Shown here: in pieces, positions 46,960 to 58,318 of the stretch | How the letters are laid out: each line of letters opens with the position of its first letter | Numbering within the stretch: the stretch's first letter is position 1 | Assembly (NCBI RefSeq): GCF_964355755.1 | Contig: NC_092679.1 | Span: 14,064,932 to 14,128,931, forward strand | From: Antedon mediterranea | Lineage: Eukaryota; Echinodermata; Crinoidea; Comatulida; Antedonidae | Reading direction: 5' to 3' | DNA: 64,000 nucleotides | The notes under the pieces: generated by a model | Databases searched by the model: none | What the model was told of the DNA's origin: nothing | What the model saw: only the letters and a program-made list of their open reading frames with translations | Made by a program: the position numbers and the translations under genes

Positions 46960-47109
46960 TACGAATTTTGCTGAAATAATTTCGGAGAAACTGTAAGACA
47001 ATGCAAGTTTGTTTGCTTTAGGAGTTTGTATGCTGTGGTTACTATACTAACGCGATACGTATACAATGGCAACAATCGCGCACTGCGCGCGTTACCATGG
47101 CTATATATT

Positions 47110-48556
47110 GGAGCATGCGCATTAATGCACTGTAAACTGCTGTGTGGCAGCAAAAAACGACATGAAATTACCGTACAAAAAAAATTTGATTATTTCAAAT
47201 TTACTTATAATAGTCTACAGGCGTGGTCAGCTTTACCTTTACAGTAACAAACACCGAAGCAGAAGAAAACAACAAAAATGAGTAGCATTATTTTCATTTT
47301 ATAATTATTCTTTTATTTTAATAATAGATCAGGCACACAGCAGGCTACTTAGTCTACAGTAGTGTGTATTTATACCCTTTTACCATAATTATGAAAGCAT
47401 ACAAATCTAAATTTCAATCATTTTAATGATCTCTTTGATTGACAAATTTTGTAAATTATTATCTGAGGATGGTGTAAATGCATCTACTGCAGTTTAGCAT
47501 AGAAGGCTCCTGGCATTTAACTGCTGCCCAATGACTGTTCTGGGGGGCGGAAACAACTACTGGAAAGGTTATAATGCAGTGAGTAAATTTCCTGTACAAA
47601 CACAAGAGGTTCATCTTTACAGCACCGCAGTAGATTCATTTCACATGTTATATAAATTGAATACAGTATCCCGAAACTCAACAGGCCAATACATCAATAA
47701 CTCACAGAGCCATTTAACAATTTCACAGCAAAATCAACAGAACTTCACACATATGATTTTGAGTGAATTGAATAATCAATGAAATAATTTTTACTTTAGT
47801 AAATGGTTATATTTACAACAAAGGAATTGTTTATTGCATTTCAATGGAATACCTAAGAATGAAATGAGGTACTGGTATATGTCATTAGAAAACTAGCTTA
47901 TTACGGAAATATGTAAATTAGTGTTTTTAGAACAACAAAAGAAAACGTTGAATTGAAAAGTAAAAGTTGACATAATGTATTATAACATTTTGTGAGCTTA
48001 AAAATGGAAATACCTTTACCAAAAACATTTAGTTAAACGTCAAAGTAAAACATTTTAAGAGTGAATGAACAAATTCTGATATGAAATTGTACATAAAGTG
48101 GTGGATTTAACATAGAAGAAATAAATGCCAATTCCTGTTGTTTACTTTAATCTACAATCAACAAATAATGAAAATATAATCTATGGATCAATAATATATT
48201 TGAATAAATGATTTATTTAATATGGTGCACATTAGACATTATAACACATTTTGCTTCATGTAAACTATAAATAGATTTTATGTTTCAAACAACAGCTGCA
48301 ATCCTATAGAATGTAATGAATATTTACCAATGCTTTACATATCAGTGTTGTGATAGCTTCTGCAACTACCCCAATGTTTTTATAGTTATGAAAGCCTTCA
48401 CAACAGCTATTTATTTGTAAGAATGGAGTAAAGTTTATTATGCTTGTTGATGTTCCAAAGTTTACAAAGTAAAAGTGTATAATTATGTCTAATTTGCACC
48501 ATTCCTTACAATAGATGATTGAGTGGTTATAACTTGGATTGCTGAGGTCCAAATTG
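47110..48556. other. Decayed type II spacer: gene X-like exon and MDH1 3' UTR
   Basis: Copy of 30085-31422 at good identity with indels. The gene X-like exon (about 47410-47600) has a mutated acceptor. The 83-codon frame at 47531-47782 crosses several unrelated parts and is not supported. Confidence 0.45.
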
Positions 48557-48812
48557 TCAAGCGCTGCTTAGAAACTTAATGGCCATGTCTTTCTCCTCCA
48601 ACAGCTCCTTTGCGGTTATGTCCATTTTTTCCCGGGCAAAGTCACTAATGCTCTGGCCGTCGACAACACTCCAGCTTGTGTCAGCATACTACACACAATG
48701 TTTTTTGCAATCCCTCATGTGATCACCAATAGCCTTTGCTGCTGACATGGCACTGGACAGCTTACGGGCCTTCATCACTGCACTGCCACGTGTTTGGTAT
48801 ACCGTCTAGAGA
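48557..48812 (-). pseudogene. MDH1: MDH1 3' end fragment, internally deleted
   Basis: The two MDH1 exons are fused by a deletion that removes the intron and the [10 protein letters not shown] region. Pieces homologous to the MDH1 C-terminus and KARKLSSAM segment remain, and an insertion (ggtata) precedes the old splice acceptor. Cannot encode the enzyme end. Confidence 0.82.
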
Positions 48813-48855
48813 AAAAAAATAGAAAGTTAACAAAAAAATGATTGTATGTCTCATT

Positions 48856-50045
48856 ACCCTATCCGGCGGAAAATTTTAATGTTTTATACTTTTACATTGT
48901 TTATCTAAATAGGCATTGGTGTATTTAAAAAACAGCAGAATTTGTCCTGATATTCTTCAAATTTTCAATAGCTCTTCTACTAAAAAAATGCATTAATATT
49001 AAAAAGTATATTTTGAGGTGGTCGAAAACGTAAAAAAAGATGAAAATGAGTTAGTGTTTACACCGACCGACCAACCGAAATTGCTGAAAATGTTTAAAAA
49101 AATGTTGAACACATTTAAAAAACATTTATAATTGCCCCCAAGTATTAATATCCACTGTCAAAATAATGAAAAAATATGAATATGAGTTTTTGTTTACACC
49201 GACCGACTGAGATATAGAGTCGCGTTTGCACGCGACTAAAAACTTGATTTGTATGTTATTTCAAATTTACATATAACAGGCTACAGGTGTACTCAGCTTA
49301 ATTACCTTTACAACAAAAACCAAAGCGCAGCAGAAGAAAAAACAACAAGGCCCTACTATGTGGCTGCAGTCGCGTGCTCAAGTTAGTGTTTACCGACCGA
49401 CAAACCGACCGAAATTGCTGAACATGTTGAAAATGTTTAAAAACATTTATATATTTTTAATTTACACGTGTGTAGCCTGTCACATTTGACGTGCTCGTAT
49501 AACGTAATGTTGAGTTGAAAAGTGAATCAAATAATGATGATATTATTAAAGAAAGGTTGTAAAACAGAAATCGGGCACAAACAGAGTGCATATTAACATT
49601 TAACGCGCAGTGCGCGTACACAAATCTGCGCACTCATGGAAATTTTTTAAACGCTTAAAATTGCCAATTTGGAAAATGTTAAGCGCGCATATGCATGTGT
49701 TACATGCGCTACGCACGTAATTGTATTGCCATGATGATTTATGCCTTGAAATTTAGGACTACCAAATTTGATTTAATTGTGATTCATGCTTCTGAAGATA
49801 TGATTACAAACATGATTTCGTTAAATCGTCCGTAGACCGCGTAATTTTTGATTGCGCACCGTGAAAACAAAACCACATCGATTCATGGCCATAAGGAATA
49901 TACTGTGAAAAATTGACTTAGCTAGATGAAACTGATATCAAGACAAAGCCAATACAAGTTAGTGCTTACAGACCGACCGACCGACCGACCAACCAACCAA
50001 CCGACCGATATAGTGAGCTATAAAGTCGCGTTGCACGCGACTAAA
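48856..50045. repeat. GACC-element cluster before unit 5
   Basis: Same order as 22845-24709 with one long copy missing: short piece 49020-49235, long copy about 49345-50045 ending gtcgcgttgcacgcgac. Confidence 0.7.
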
Positions 50046-50167
50046 AATGTGTAGCATTATTTTCATTGTATAATTAATCGTTTAGTCTAATCTACTTAGT
50101 GTATACAGCAATGTGTATCTATACCCTTTCTACCATACTCATGAAAGAATACAAATCTTTATTTCAG

Positions 50168-50375
50168 TCTTTTGCAAATTCTTATTGGAGAGGACGATAA
50201 ATGTATCTACTGCAGTTTATTAGAGGCAGAGCTGACTGTTGCGCAAAGACGGCTCTGGGTGGAACAACCGGCCAACTACTAGAGAGGTCATAATGCAGCG
50301 AGTTGTCTATATATACAGAAGTTACTCAACAAACACAAGAGATTGACCATTGAGAATGTAGTTTATCTTGTGTAT
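50168..50375 (+). pseudogene. Gene X exon, unit 5
   Basis: Acceptor atttcag; frame to VEQPANY then TAG as in unit 1. The later part has an extra small deletion (gagttgtctatatatacaga). Confidence 0.48.
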
Positions 50376-50756
50376 AACATTTTATTTTCAAATCATTTCA
50401 TATTAATTCAGACGTTTAAAAAGTATGCAATTATGTGTCTTGAAAATTTATTTTGATCACGTGGTGCCCATGCAGGTTTCCTTTCATTCGGATCATCAAA
50501 CGGTCGCTTTCATCCACTATCATCATGCGAAGTTAGACTATGGTTAATTAGGAATTGGGATACACTCTCACATGAATACATTTAGTTTATTCTGTGAAAA
50601 TACTCAGTTCGCTGCCATGATCATTGGAACGAAACTTGGCTCTGGGTTTTACCACGTTCTCGGAGTACATACATCTTGAGAGTTCAGCAACTTAATAAAT
50701 TAAATTTAAATCATTAAAAGAGTCTCTGATACTATGACAACTGTTGTATGGTTTGT

Positions 50757-51837
50757 CTATTGCCTAGGTCCTTTGTAATTTCGACGTAAACTGCTGCTCT
50801 GATTTTGAGGTCGTGTCAGGTCTGGTGGTCTTGGTGCTACTTTTGAGGGTTTTGAAATTTTTCCTGTGGCATTTATTGATGGTAATGTCAAATGGGTATC
50901 TTCGTCACTGGGAAGACAAGTTTCAATCAGCCGTGGTGGGCTCAGTTGTGGCCTGTTCGTTAGTCGCCCATTTGGTGGTTGCTTCCTCGCAGCTTTCTTG
51001 TCTGTTGCTGTCTGACGACCAATGCTATTCGAGGATCGTCTTCCAATAGCAGCATTATCAAGCGATGGCCTACTTCCTGATTGGATGGTTGGAAATAAGT
51101 TAGTAGTACGTCCGACGCTTCCATCTGAAAGTTTTTGTATTGTGTCAGAAGTGTAGTGGTTGCCCATCTTTTGACAGCTTGCATTCGTTGGGCTAGAGTT
51201 GCCTCTATGGAGTCTTTTAAATAGAGGACTAGATTTACCAGCAAGATCAACCATATCCAGAAGACTTCTTTCGTGATGCTTCTTTCTTTGAGGCTTTCTT
51301 GTGTCCTTGATTGAGTCTGCAAAGTGAAATATAAGTTACACTTTTAATTAGGTCTTCTTTAATGTCAATCCATTTAAACTAAAGCATGGTAGACTTGTTT
51401 GACTCCATCTCCTACCCCATCAGTGGTAGCCTACATGGTTCTTAGTTGGGAGACATGTGTTTTACCTTCGTGGCGGGAGAATCCTATTTTAGATGACATC
51501 AAGTCAGACCCAGAAGCGACATCTGAAGGATGCACATCAAAGATCTGAAAATTCGTGTTTGATCTATATCTACGATCGTCAGATAATCTATATAAGACAT
51601 GGATTTATAAAACAATGATATGATAAATTATTTCTGTATAAATAACTAATACGGTTATGTATGTAGGCCTATATTATACTGGCATGTGGTGTACCTAGCT
51701 ATAAGTATAAAACATTGATACAAAACATCGTTTAAAAAATCTTTCAAAACACATTCTATTTTCTATCTTTAAATGCGATTGAAAATTCATTCAGAATATA
51801 ATTTAGTAACTTACCGTTTGTTTTTTCGAGAATCCAT
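50757..51837 (-). CDS. Gene Y copy 5 (type II), unknown function
   Basis: Exons 51815-51837, 51466-51587 and 50757-51316, all sites kept. Exon 3 carries SSPTNAS as in copy 2 and SDTIQK for SDTRQK; KKHHERS replaces KKQHERS. The unit stands alone as a type II without a preceding type I partner. Confidence 0.62.
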
Positions 51838-52312
51838 TACGAATTTTGCTGAAATAATTTCTTTTCGGAGAAACTGTAAGACAGTGCAAGTTTGTTTGCT
51901 TTAGGAGTTTGTATGCTGTGTGGTTACTATACTAACGCGATACGTATACAATGACAACAATCGCGCACTGCGCGCGTTACCATGGCCAGATGTAGGAGCA
52001 TGCGCATTAATGCACTGTAATCTGCTGTGTGGCAGCAAAAAACGACATGAAATTACCGTATTAAAAAAAAATTGTTGATTATTTCAAATTTAAATATAAT
52101 AGGCTACAGGCGTGGTCAGCTTTACCTTTACAGTAACAAACACCGAAGCAGAAGAAAACAACAAAAATGAGTAGCATTATTTTCATTTTATAATCATTCT
52201 TTTATTTTAATAATAGATCAGGCACACAGCAGGCTACTTAGTGTATACAGTAGTGTGTATCTATACCCTTTTACCATAATCATGAAAGCATACAAACAAA
52301 TCTAAATTTCAG

Positions 52313-52620
52313 TATTTTTAATGATCTCTTTGATTGACAAATTTTGTAAATTATTATCTGAGGATGGTGTAAATGCATCTACTGCAGTTTAGCGTAGAAG
52401 GCTCCTGGCATTTAACTGCTGAAAAAAGACTTCTCTGGGCAGAGCCAACTACTGGAAAGGTTATAATGCAGTGAGTAAATTGTCTATACTAAAAAGTTAC
52501 TCAACAATCACAAAAGGTTCATCATCTTTTCAGCACTGCAGTAGACTCATTTCACATGTTATATAAATTGAATACAGTATCCAGTAACTCAACAGGCCAA
52601 TACATGCATGAATTTTAAAT
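52313..52620 (+). pseudogene. Gene X-like exon, type II unit 5
   Basis: Acceptor taaatttcag retained. Sequence is diverged from 30300-30540 and has further indels; not coding. Confidence 0.4.
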
Positions 52621-53190
52621 ATAATATCTGATTAATTGTACATAAATCAAATATTTGTAACAGAAATCAAGAAAACATGAAATTCCGCTAATATGGTCAA
52701 ATACAAAATTTGGCAAAATTCTGCCAAAAAAACTAGGAAGGCTTTTTTTCAGTAGTTAGGTAGTTAACATAATGTAATAACATGTCTGGTGATTCCCTAG
52801 AAGGTGAAAAAAGATAGTGGATATACGGTGGATAATTTTTGCTATAGCATGAAAATAAAATTCTGAAGTTGAATAAAAATACCACAAATGTAAAATTTAA
52901 GTTATATTACCTATATTTAGTCATCTGATAACATTTTTTACCACACCGTTTATTTTTCATAGCTTTTTAAAATGCCTCTCTATTTTCAAAATGTGTGTAC
53001 AAAAGAATAGAGATTTTACTGTGTAATTTGAACTATCCTCCCACTGATAAGAAAGTGCTAATTTTCAAAAAGCTCGTGTAACACAAATAAAATCCCAAAA
53101 ATTATGAAACATAGGGGAAACTATAGATCGATAATTATTAGAATGTATGATCAATAGAAATTGTTTGCCCACACCTGGCCTTTAAGAGTG
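52609..53190. other. Unique 580 bp insertion or replacement
   Basis: Compared with 47685-48060, this unit diverges after ggccaatacat and rejoins at aagagtgaatgaac. The 580 bp in between match nothing else in the window, have no ORF, and replace about 370 bp. No terminal repeats seen. Confidence 0.55.
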
Positions 53191-53559
53191 AATGAACAAA
53201 TTCTGATATGAAATTGTACATAAAGTGGTAGATTTAACATAGAAGAAATAAATGCCAATTCCTGTTGTTTACTTTAATCTACAATCAACAAATAATGAAA
53301 ACATAATCTATGGAATTACAATAATATATTTGAATAAATGATTTATAAGATCTGGTGCACATTAGACATTATTACACATTTGCTTCAAGTAAACTTTAAA
53401 AAGATTTTATGTTTCAAACAACAGCTGCAATCCTATAGAATGTAATGAATATTTACCAATGCTTTACATATCAGTGTTGTGTTTGTATAGTCATGAAAGC
53501 CTTCACAACACCTATTTATTTGTAAGAATGAAGTTTATTATGCTTGTTGATGCGCTAGA

Positions 53560-53830
53560 AGGCCCCTTATTTTCCTCCAAGCCACTGATATTGTCTATGC
53601 TGAGAAATTTGTTTGTATGCTTTCATTTATACAGCTTTGACGTCCTATCTCGTCCTAATACTACTAATTATTAAATTATTATCTTACATACCAAAGCTCC
53701 CAACTCCCAGCAAACAAAATAAGGAAAACAAATATTTCATCTTTATAAGTTTATTTCATTAATTATATATAGAAAATACCTCTTTGGTTCCAGACCACCA
53801 ATCCCTCGTGTACCGTCTGGAGAAAAAAAA
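53560..53830 (-). pseudogene. MDH1: MDH1 3' end, almost fully deleted
   Basis: Only the intron (ggccccttattttcctccaa) and the first part of the penultimate exon (tggttccagaccaccaatcc, rc of WFGTKE) remain, joined directly to the exon's far edge cgtgtaccgtctgg. Third stage of decay after 31.4 and 48.6 kb. Confidence 0.75.
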
Positions 53831-54059
53831 TAGAAAGTTAACAATAAATGATTGTATCATTACCTATCCGGCGGAAAATTTTAATGTTTCATACTTTTAC
53901 ATTGTTTATCTAAATAGGCATTGGTGTATTTAAAAAACTGCAGAATTTGTCCTGATATTCTTCAAATTTTCAATAGCTCTTCTACTTAAAAAATGCATTA
54001 ATATTAAAAAGTATATTTTGAGGTGGTCGAAAACGTAACATACATACATGCATATAACA

Positions 54060-54812
54060 GGCTACAGGTGTACTCAGCTTAATTAATTACAACAAAAATC
54101 AAAGCGTAGCAGAAGAAAAAAACAAGAAGGCCCTACTATGTGGCTGTAGTCGCGTTCTCAAGTTAGTGTTTACCGACCGACCAACCGACCGAAATTGCTG
54201 AACATGTTTAAAAATGTTGAAAATGTTTAGAAACATTTATATTTTTTAAATTTACACGTGCGTAGCCTGTCACTTTTGACGTGCCCGTATAACGTAATTT
54301 TGAATTGAAAAGTGAATCAAATAATGATGATATTATTAAAGAAAGGTTGTAAAACAGAAATCGGGCACAAAAAGAGTGCATATTAACATTAACGCGCAGT
54401 GCGCGTGCACAAATCTGCGCACTCATGGCAATTTTTTTTTAACTCTTAAAATTGCCAATTTAGAACATTTTAAGCGCGCATATGCATGTGTTACATGCGC
54501 TACGCACGTAATTATATTGCCATGATGATTTATGCCCTGAAATTTATGAGTACCAAATTTGATTTAATTGTGATTCATGCTTGTGAAGTTATGATTACAA
54601 ACATGATTTCGTTAAATCGTCCGTAGACCGCGTAATTTTTGATTGCGCACCGTGAAAACATAACAACATCGATCCCTGGCCATAAGAAATATACTGTGAA
54701 AAATTGACTTAGCTAGATGAAACTGATATCAAGACAAGGCCTTATACAAGTTAGTGCTTACCGACCGACCGATATAGTGAGCTGTAGAGTCGCGTTGTTG
54801 CACGCGACTAAA
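54060..54812. repeat. GACC element before unit 6
   Basis: Long copy from about 54120 to the hairpin gtcgcg-ttgttgca-cgcgac at 54790-54810. The second 16.4 kb block begins about here. Confidence 0.7.
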
Positions 54813-54930
54813 AATGTGTAGCATTATTTTCATTGTATAATTGTTTAGTCTAATCTACTTAGTGTATACATCAATGTGTATCTATACCCTTTCTACCATA
54901 ATCATGAAAGAATACAAATCTTTATTTCAG

Positions 54931-55147
54931 TCTTTTGCAAATTGTTATTGGAGAGGATGATGAATGTATCTACTGCAGTTTATTAGAGGCAGAGCTGACA
55001 GTTGCGCAAAGACGGCTCTGGGTGGAACAACCGGCCAACTACCAGAGAGAGGTCATAATGCAGCGAGTTGAATTATCTATATACAAAAAAGTTACTCAAC
55101 AAACACATGAGATTGACCATCGAGAATGTAGTTTATCTTGTGTATAA
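54931..55147 (+). CDS. Gene X terminal exon, only intact copy, unknown function
   Basis: Acceptor tctttatttcag then an open frame of about 72 codons to a TAA (55145-55147). It reads QIVIGEDDECIYCSLLEAEL, then TVAQRRLWVEQPANYQREVI, and ends IDHRECSLSCV. Glu/Gln-rich and probably helical, with four Cys. There is no good in-frame start in the exon itself apart from internal Met, so it is likely the last coding exon of a longer gene whose upstream exons I could not find. Family unknown. In six other units it has a stop, a deletion or a LINE. It is convergent with gene Y copy 6, stops about 390 bp apart. Confidence 0.4.
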
Positions 55148-55537
55148 CATTTTATTTTCAAATCATTTCATATTAATTCAGACGTTTAAAAAGTATGCAA
55201 TTATGTGTCTTGAAAATTTATTTTGATCACGTGGTTCCCATGCAGGTTTCCTTTCATTCGAATCATCAAACGGTCGCTTTCACCCACTGTCATCATGCGA
55301 AGTTAGACTATGGTTAATTAGGAATTGGGATACACTCTCACATTAATACATTTAGTTTATTCTGTGACAGTACTCAGTTCGCTGCCATGATCATTGGAAC
55401 GAAACATGGCTCTGGGTTTTACCACGTTCTCGGAGTACATACATCTTGAGAGTACAGTAACTTTAAATAAATTAAATTTAAATCATTAAAACAGTCTCTG
55501 ATACTATGAATTCCTATACCACTGTTGTATGGTTTGT

Positions 55538-56635
55538 CTATTGCCTAGGTCCTTTGTAATTTCGACGTAAACTGCTGCTCTGATTTTGAGGTCGTGTCAG
55601 GTCTGGTGGTCTTGGTGCTACTTTTGAGGGTTTTGACATTTTTCCTGTGGCATTTATTGATGGTAATGTCAAATGGGTATCTTCGTCACTGGGAAGACAA
55701 GTTTCAATCAGCCGTGGTGGGCTCAGTTGTGGCCTGTTCGTTAGTCGCCCATTTGGTGGTTGCTTCCTCGCAGCTTTCTTGTCTGTTGCTGTCTGACGAC
55801 CAATGCTATTCGTGGATCGTCTTCCAATAGCAGCATTATCAAGCGATGGCCTACTTCCTGATTGGATGGTTGGAAATAAGTTAGTAGTACATCCGACGCT
55901 TCCATCTGAAAGTTTTTGTCTTGTCTCAGAAGTGTAGTGGTTGCCCATCTTTTGACAGCTTGCAGTCGTTGAGCTAGAGTTGCCTCTATGGAGTCTTTTA
56001 AATAAAGGACTAGATTTACCAGCAAGATCAACCATATCCAGAAGACTTCTTTCGTGCTGCTTCTTTCTTTGAGGCTTTCTTGTGTCCTTGATTGAGTCTG
56101 CAAAGTGAAATATAAGTTACACTTTTAATTAGGTCTTGTTTAATTTCAATCCATTTAAAGCATGGTAGACTGGTTTGACTCCATCTCCTATCCCATCAGT
56201 GGTAGCCTATGTGGTTCTTAATTGGGAGACATGTGTTTTACCTTCATGGTTAGAGAATCCTATTTTCGATGACATCAAGTCAGACCCAGAAGCGACATCT
56301 GAAGAATGCACATCAAAGATCTGAAAATCCATGTTTGATCTATATCTACGATCGTCAGATAATCTATATAAGACATGGATTTATAAACAATAATGTTGTT
56401 CTAAATGATTTCGGTACAAATAACTAAATACGGTTATGTATGTAGGCCTATATATTGAATTGGCGTGTGGTGTGTAGGTGTGTGTAGCCTACCTAGGCTA
56501 AAAAAACATTGATACAAAAAATCGTTCAAAAAATGTTTCAAAACACAAATCTTTTATCTATTTATTAAACATGCGATTGAAATTTCATTTAGACTATAAT
56601 TTAGTAACTTACCGTTTGTTTTTTCGTGAAGCCAT
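55538..56635 (-). CDS. Gene Y copy 6 (type I), unknown function
   Basis: Exons 56613-56635 (MASRKNK), 56242-56363 and 55538-56097. Sister of copy 3, offset by 16413 bp. Private changes: SETRQ for SDTRQ, VGCTTN for VGRTTN, RRSTNS for RRSSNS. All three are replacements, so this copy shows no sign of strong constraint. Confidence 0.64.
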
Positions 56636-56884
56636 TAGTAAATTATGCTGAAATATTTTCGGAGAAATTGTAAGACAGTGTGGGTAGTAAGCTTGTTTGC
56701 TTTTAGACGTTTGTATGCTGTAGTTACTATACTAACGCGATACGTATACGTGGCAACAATCACGCGCTGCGCCCGTTACCATGGCTTGAAGTTAGAGCAT
56801 GCGCATTAATGCACTGTAATCTGCAGCTGTGATGTGTGGCAAACAAGTATGACATGAACTTACATTGTTATAAATTAACACGAC

Positions 56885-58088
56885 CATTATTATATATGGC
56901 TGCAGTTGCGTGCGAAAATTTAAGTTAGTGTCAGACCGACCGACCTACAGACCGATCGACATAGTGAGGTATAGATTTGCGTTTGCACGCGATTAAAAAT
57001 GTTGAACAATTGTTAAAATATTTATATTTGCCTCCAAGTATTAATATCGAGTGTCAAATAATAAAGAAATATGAATATGAGTTAGTGTTTACCGACCGAC
57101 TAACAGACCGAAATTACTGAACATGTTAACCGACTAACAGACCGAAATTGCTGAACAAGTTAAAAAATGTTGAAAACATTTTTTAAACATTTATATTTGC
57201 CTCCAAGTATTAATATCCAGTGTCAAAATAACGAAAAAAAGATGAAGATGAGTTAGTGTTTACACCGACCGACCGAGGGGCGACCGACCAACCGAAATTG
57301 TTGAAAATGATAAAAAAAATGTTAAACACATTTTAAAAACATTTATATTTGCCGCGCCTCCAAGTATTAATATCCACTGTCAAAATAATGAACAAATATG
57401 AATATGAGTTTGTGTTTACACCGACCGACTGAGATATAGAGTCGCGTTTGCACGCGACTAAAAACTTGATTTGCATGTTATTCTAAATTTACATATAACA
57501 GGCTACAGGTGTGCTAAAAAACCAAAGCGCAACAGAAGAAAAAACAACAAGGCCATATAGATGGCTGCAGTCACGTGCTCAATTTAGTGATTACCGACCG
57601 ACCAACCGACCGACCCACCCACCAACCGACCGAAATTGCTGAACATGTTTAAAAATGTTTAAATCTGCGCACTCATGGCAATTTTTTAAACGCTTAAAAT
57701 TGCCTGAAACGTACTCTTATTTCATCGAAAATAAATTTTGACAATTTTCAAAATTTTAAGCGCGAATATGCATGCGTTACAAGCGCTACGCACGTAATTG
57801 TATTGCCATGATGATTTATGAGTACCAAATTTTATTAAATTGTGATTCATGCTTGTGAAGATATGATGTGCAAACATGATTTCCTTAAATCGTGCGTAGA
57901 CCTCGTAATTGTTGATTGCGCACTGTGAAAACATAACCTCATCGATTCCTGGCCATAAGGAATATACTGTGAAAAATTGACATATAGCTAGATTAAACTG
58001 ATATCAAGGACAAGGCCTTATACAAGTTAGTGCTTACCGACCGACCAATATAGTGAGCTGTAGAGCTGTAGAGTTGCACGCGACTAAA
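56885..58088. repeat. GACC-element cluster, unit 6
   Basis: Counterpart of 40450-41667. The terminal hairpin is altered (gagctgtagagttgcacgcgac) by a small duplication and loss. Confidence 0.7.
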
Positions 58089-58206
58089 GTGTAGCATTAT
58101 TTTCATTGTATAATCGTTTAGTCTAATCTACGTAGTGTATACAGCAATGTGTATATATTATACCCTTTCTACCATAATCATGAAAGAATACAAATCTTTA
58201 TTACAG

Positions 58207-58318
58207 TCTTTTGCAAATTGCTATTCGAGAGGATGATGAATGTATCTACTGCAGTTTATTAGAGGCAGAGCTGACTGTTGCGCAAAGACGGCTCTGGGTG
58301 GAACAACCGGCCAACTAC
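58207..58318 (+). pseudogene. Gene X exon, unit 7, split by a retrotransposon
   Basis: Same as 41785-41896, with the LINE at exactly the same site, so the insertion predates the block duplication. Resumes at 61803. Confidence 0.6.

Noticed and set aside
47531-47782. 83-codon + strand frame
   Set aside because: Joins the decayed gene X-like exon and spacer sequence. The sister region at 30.4 kb is broken in this frame.
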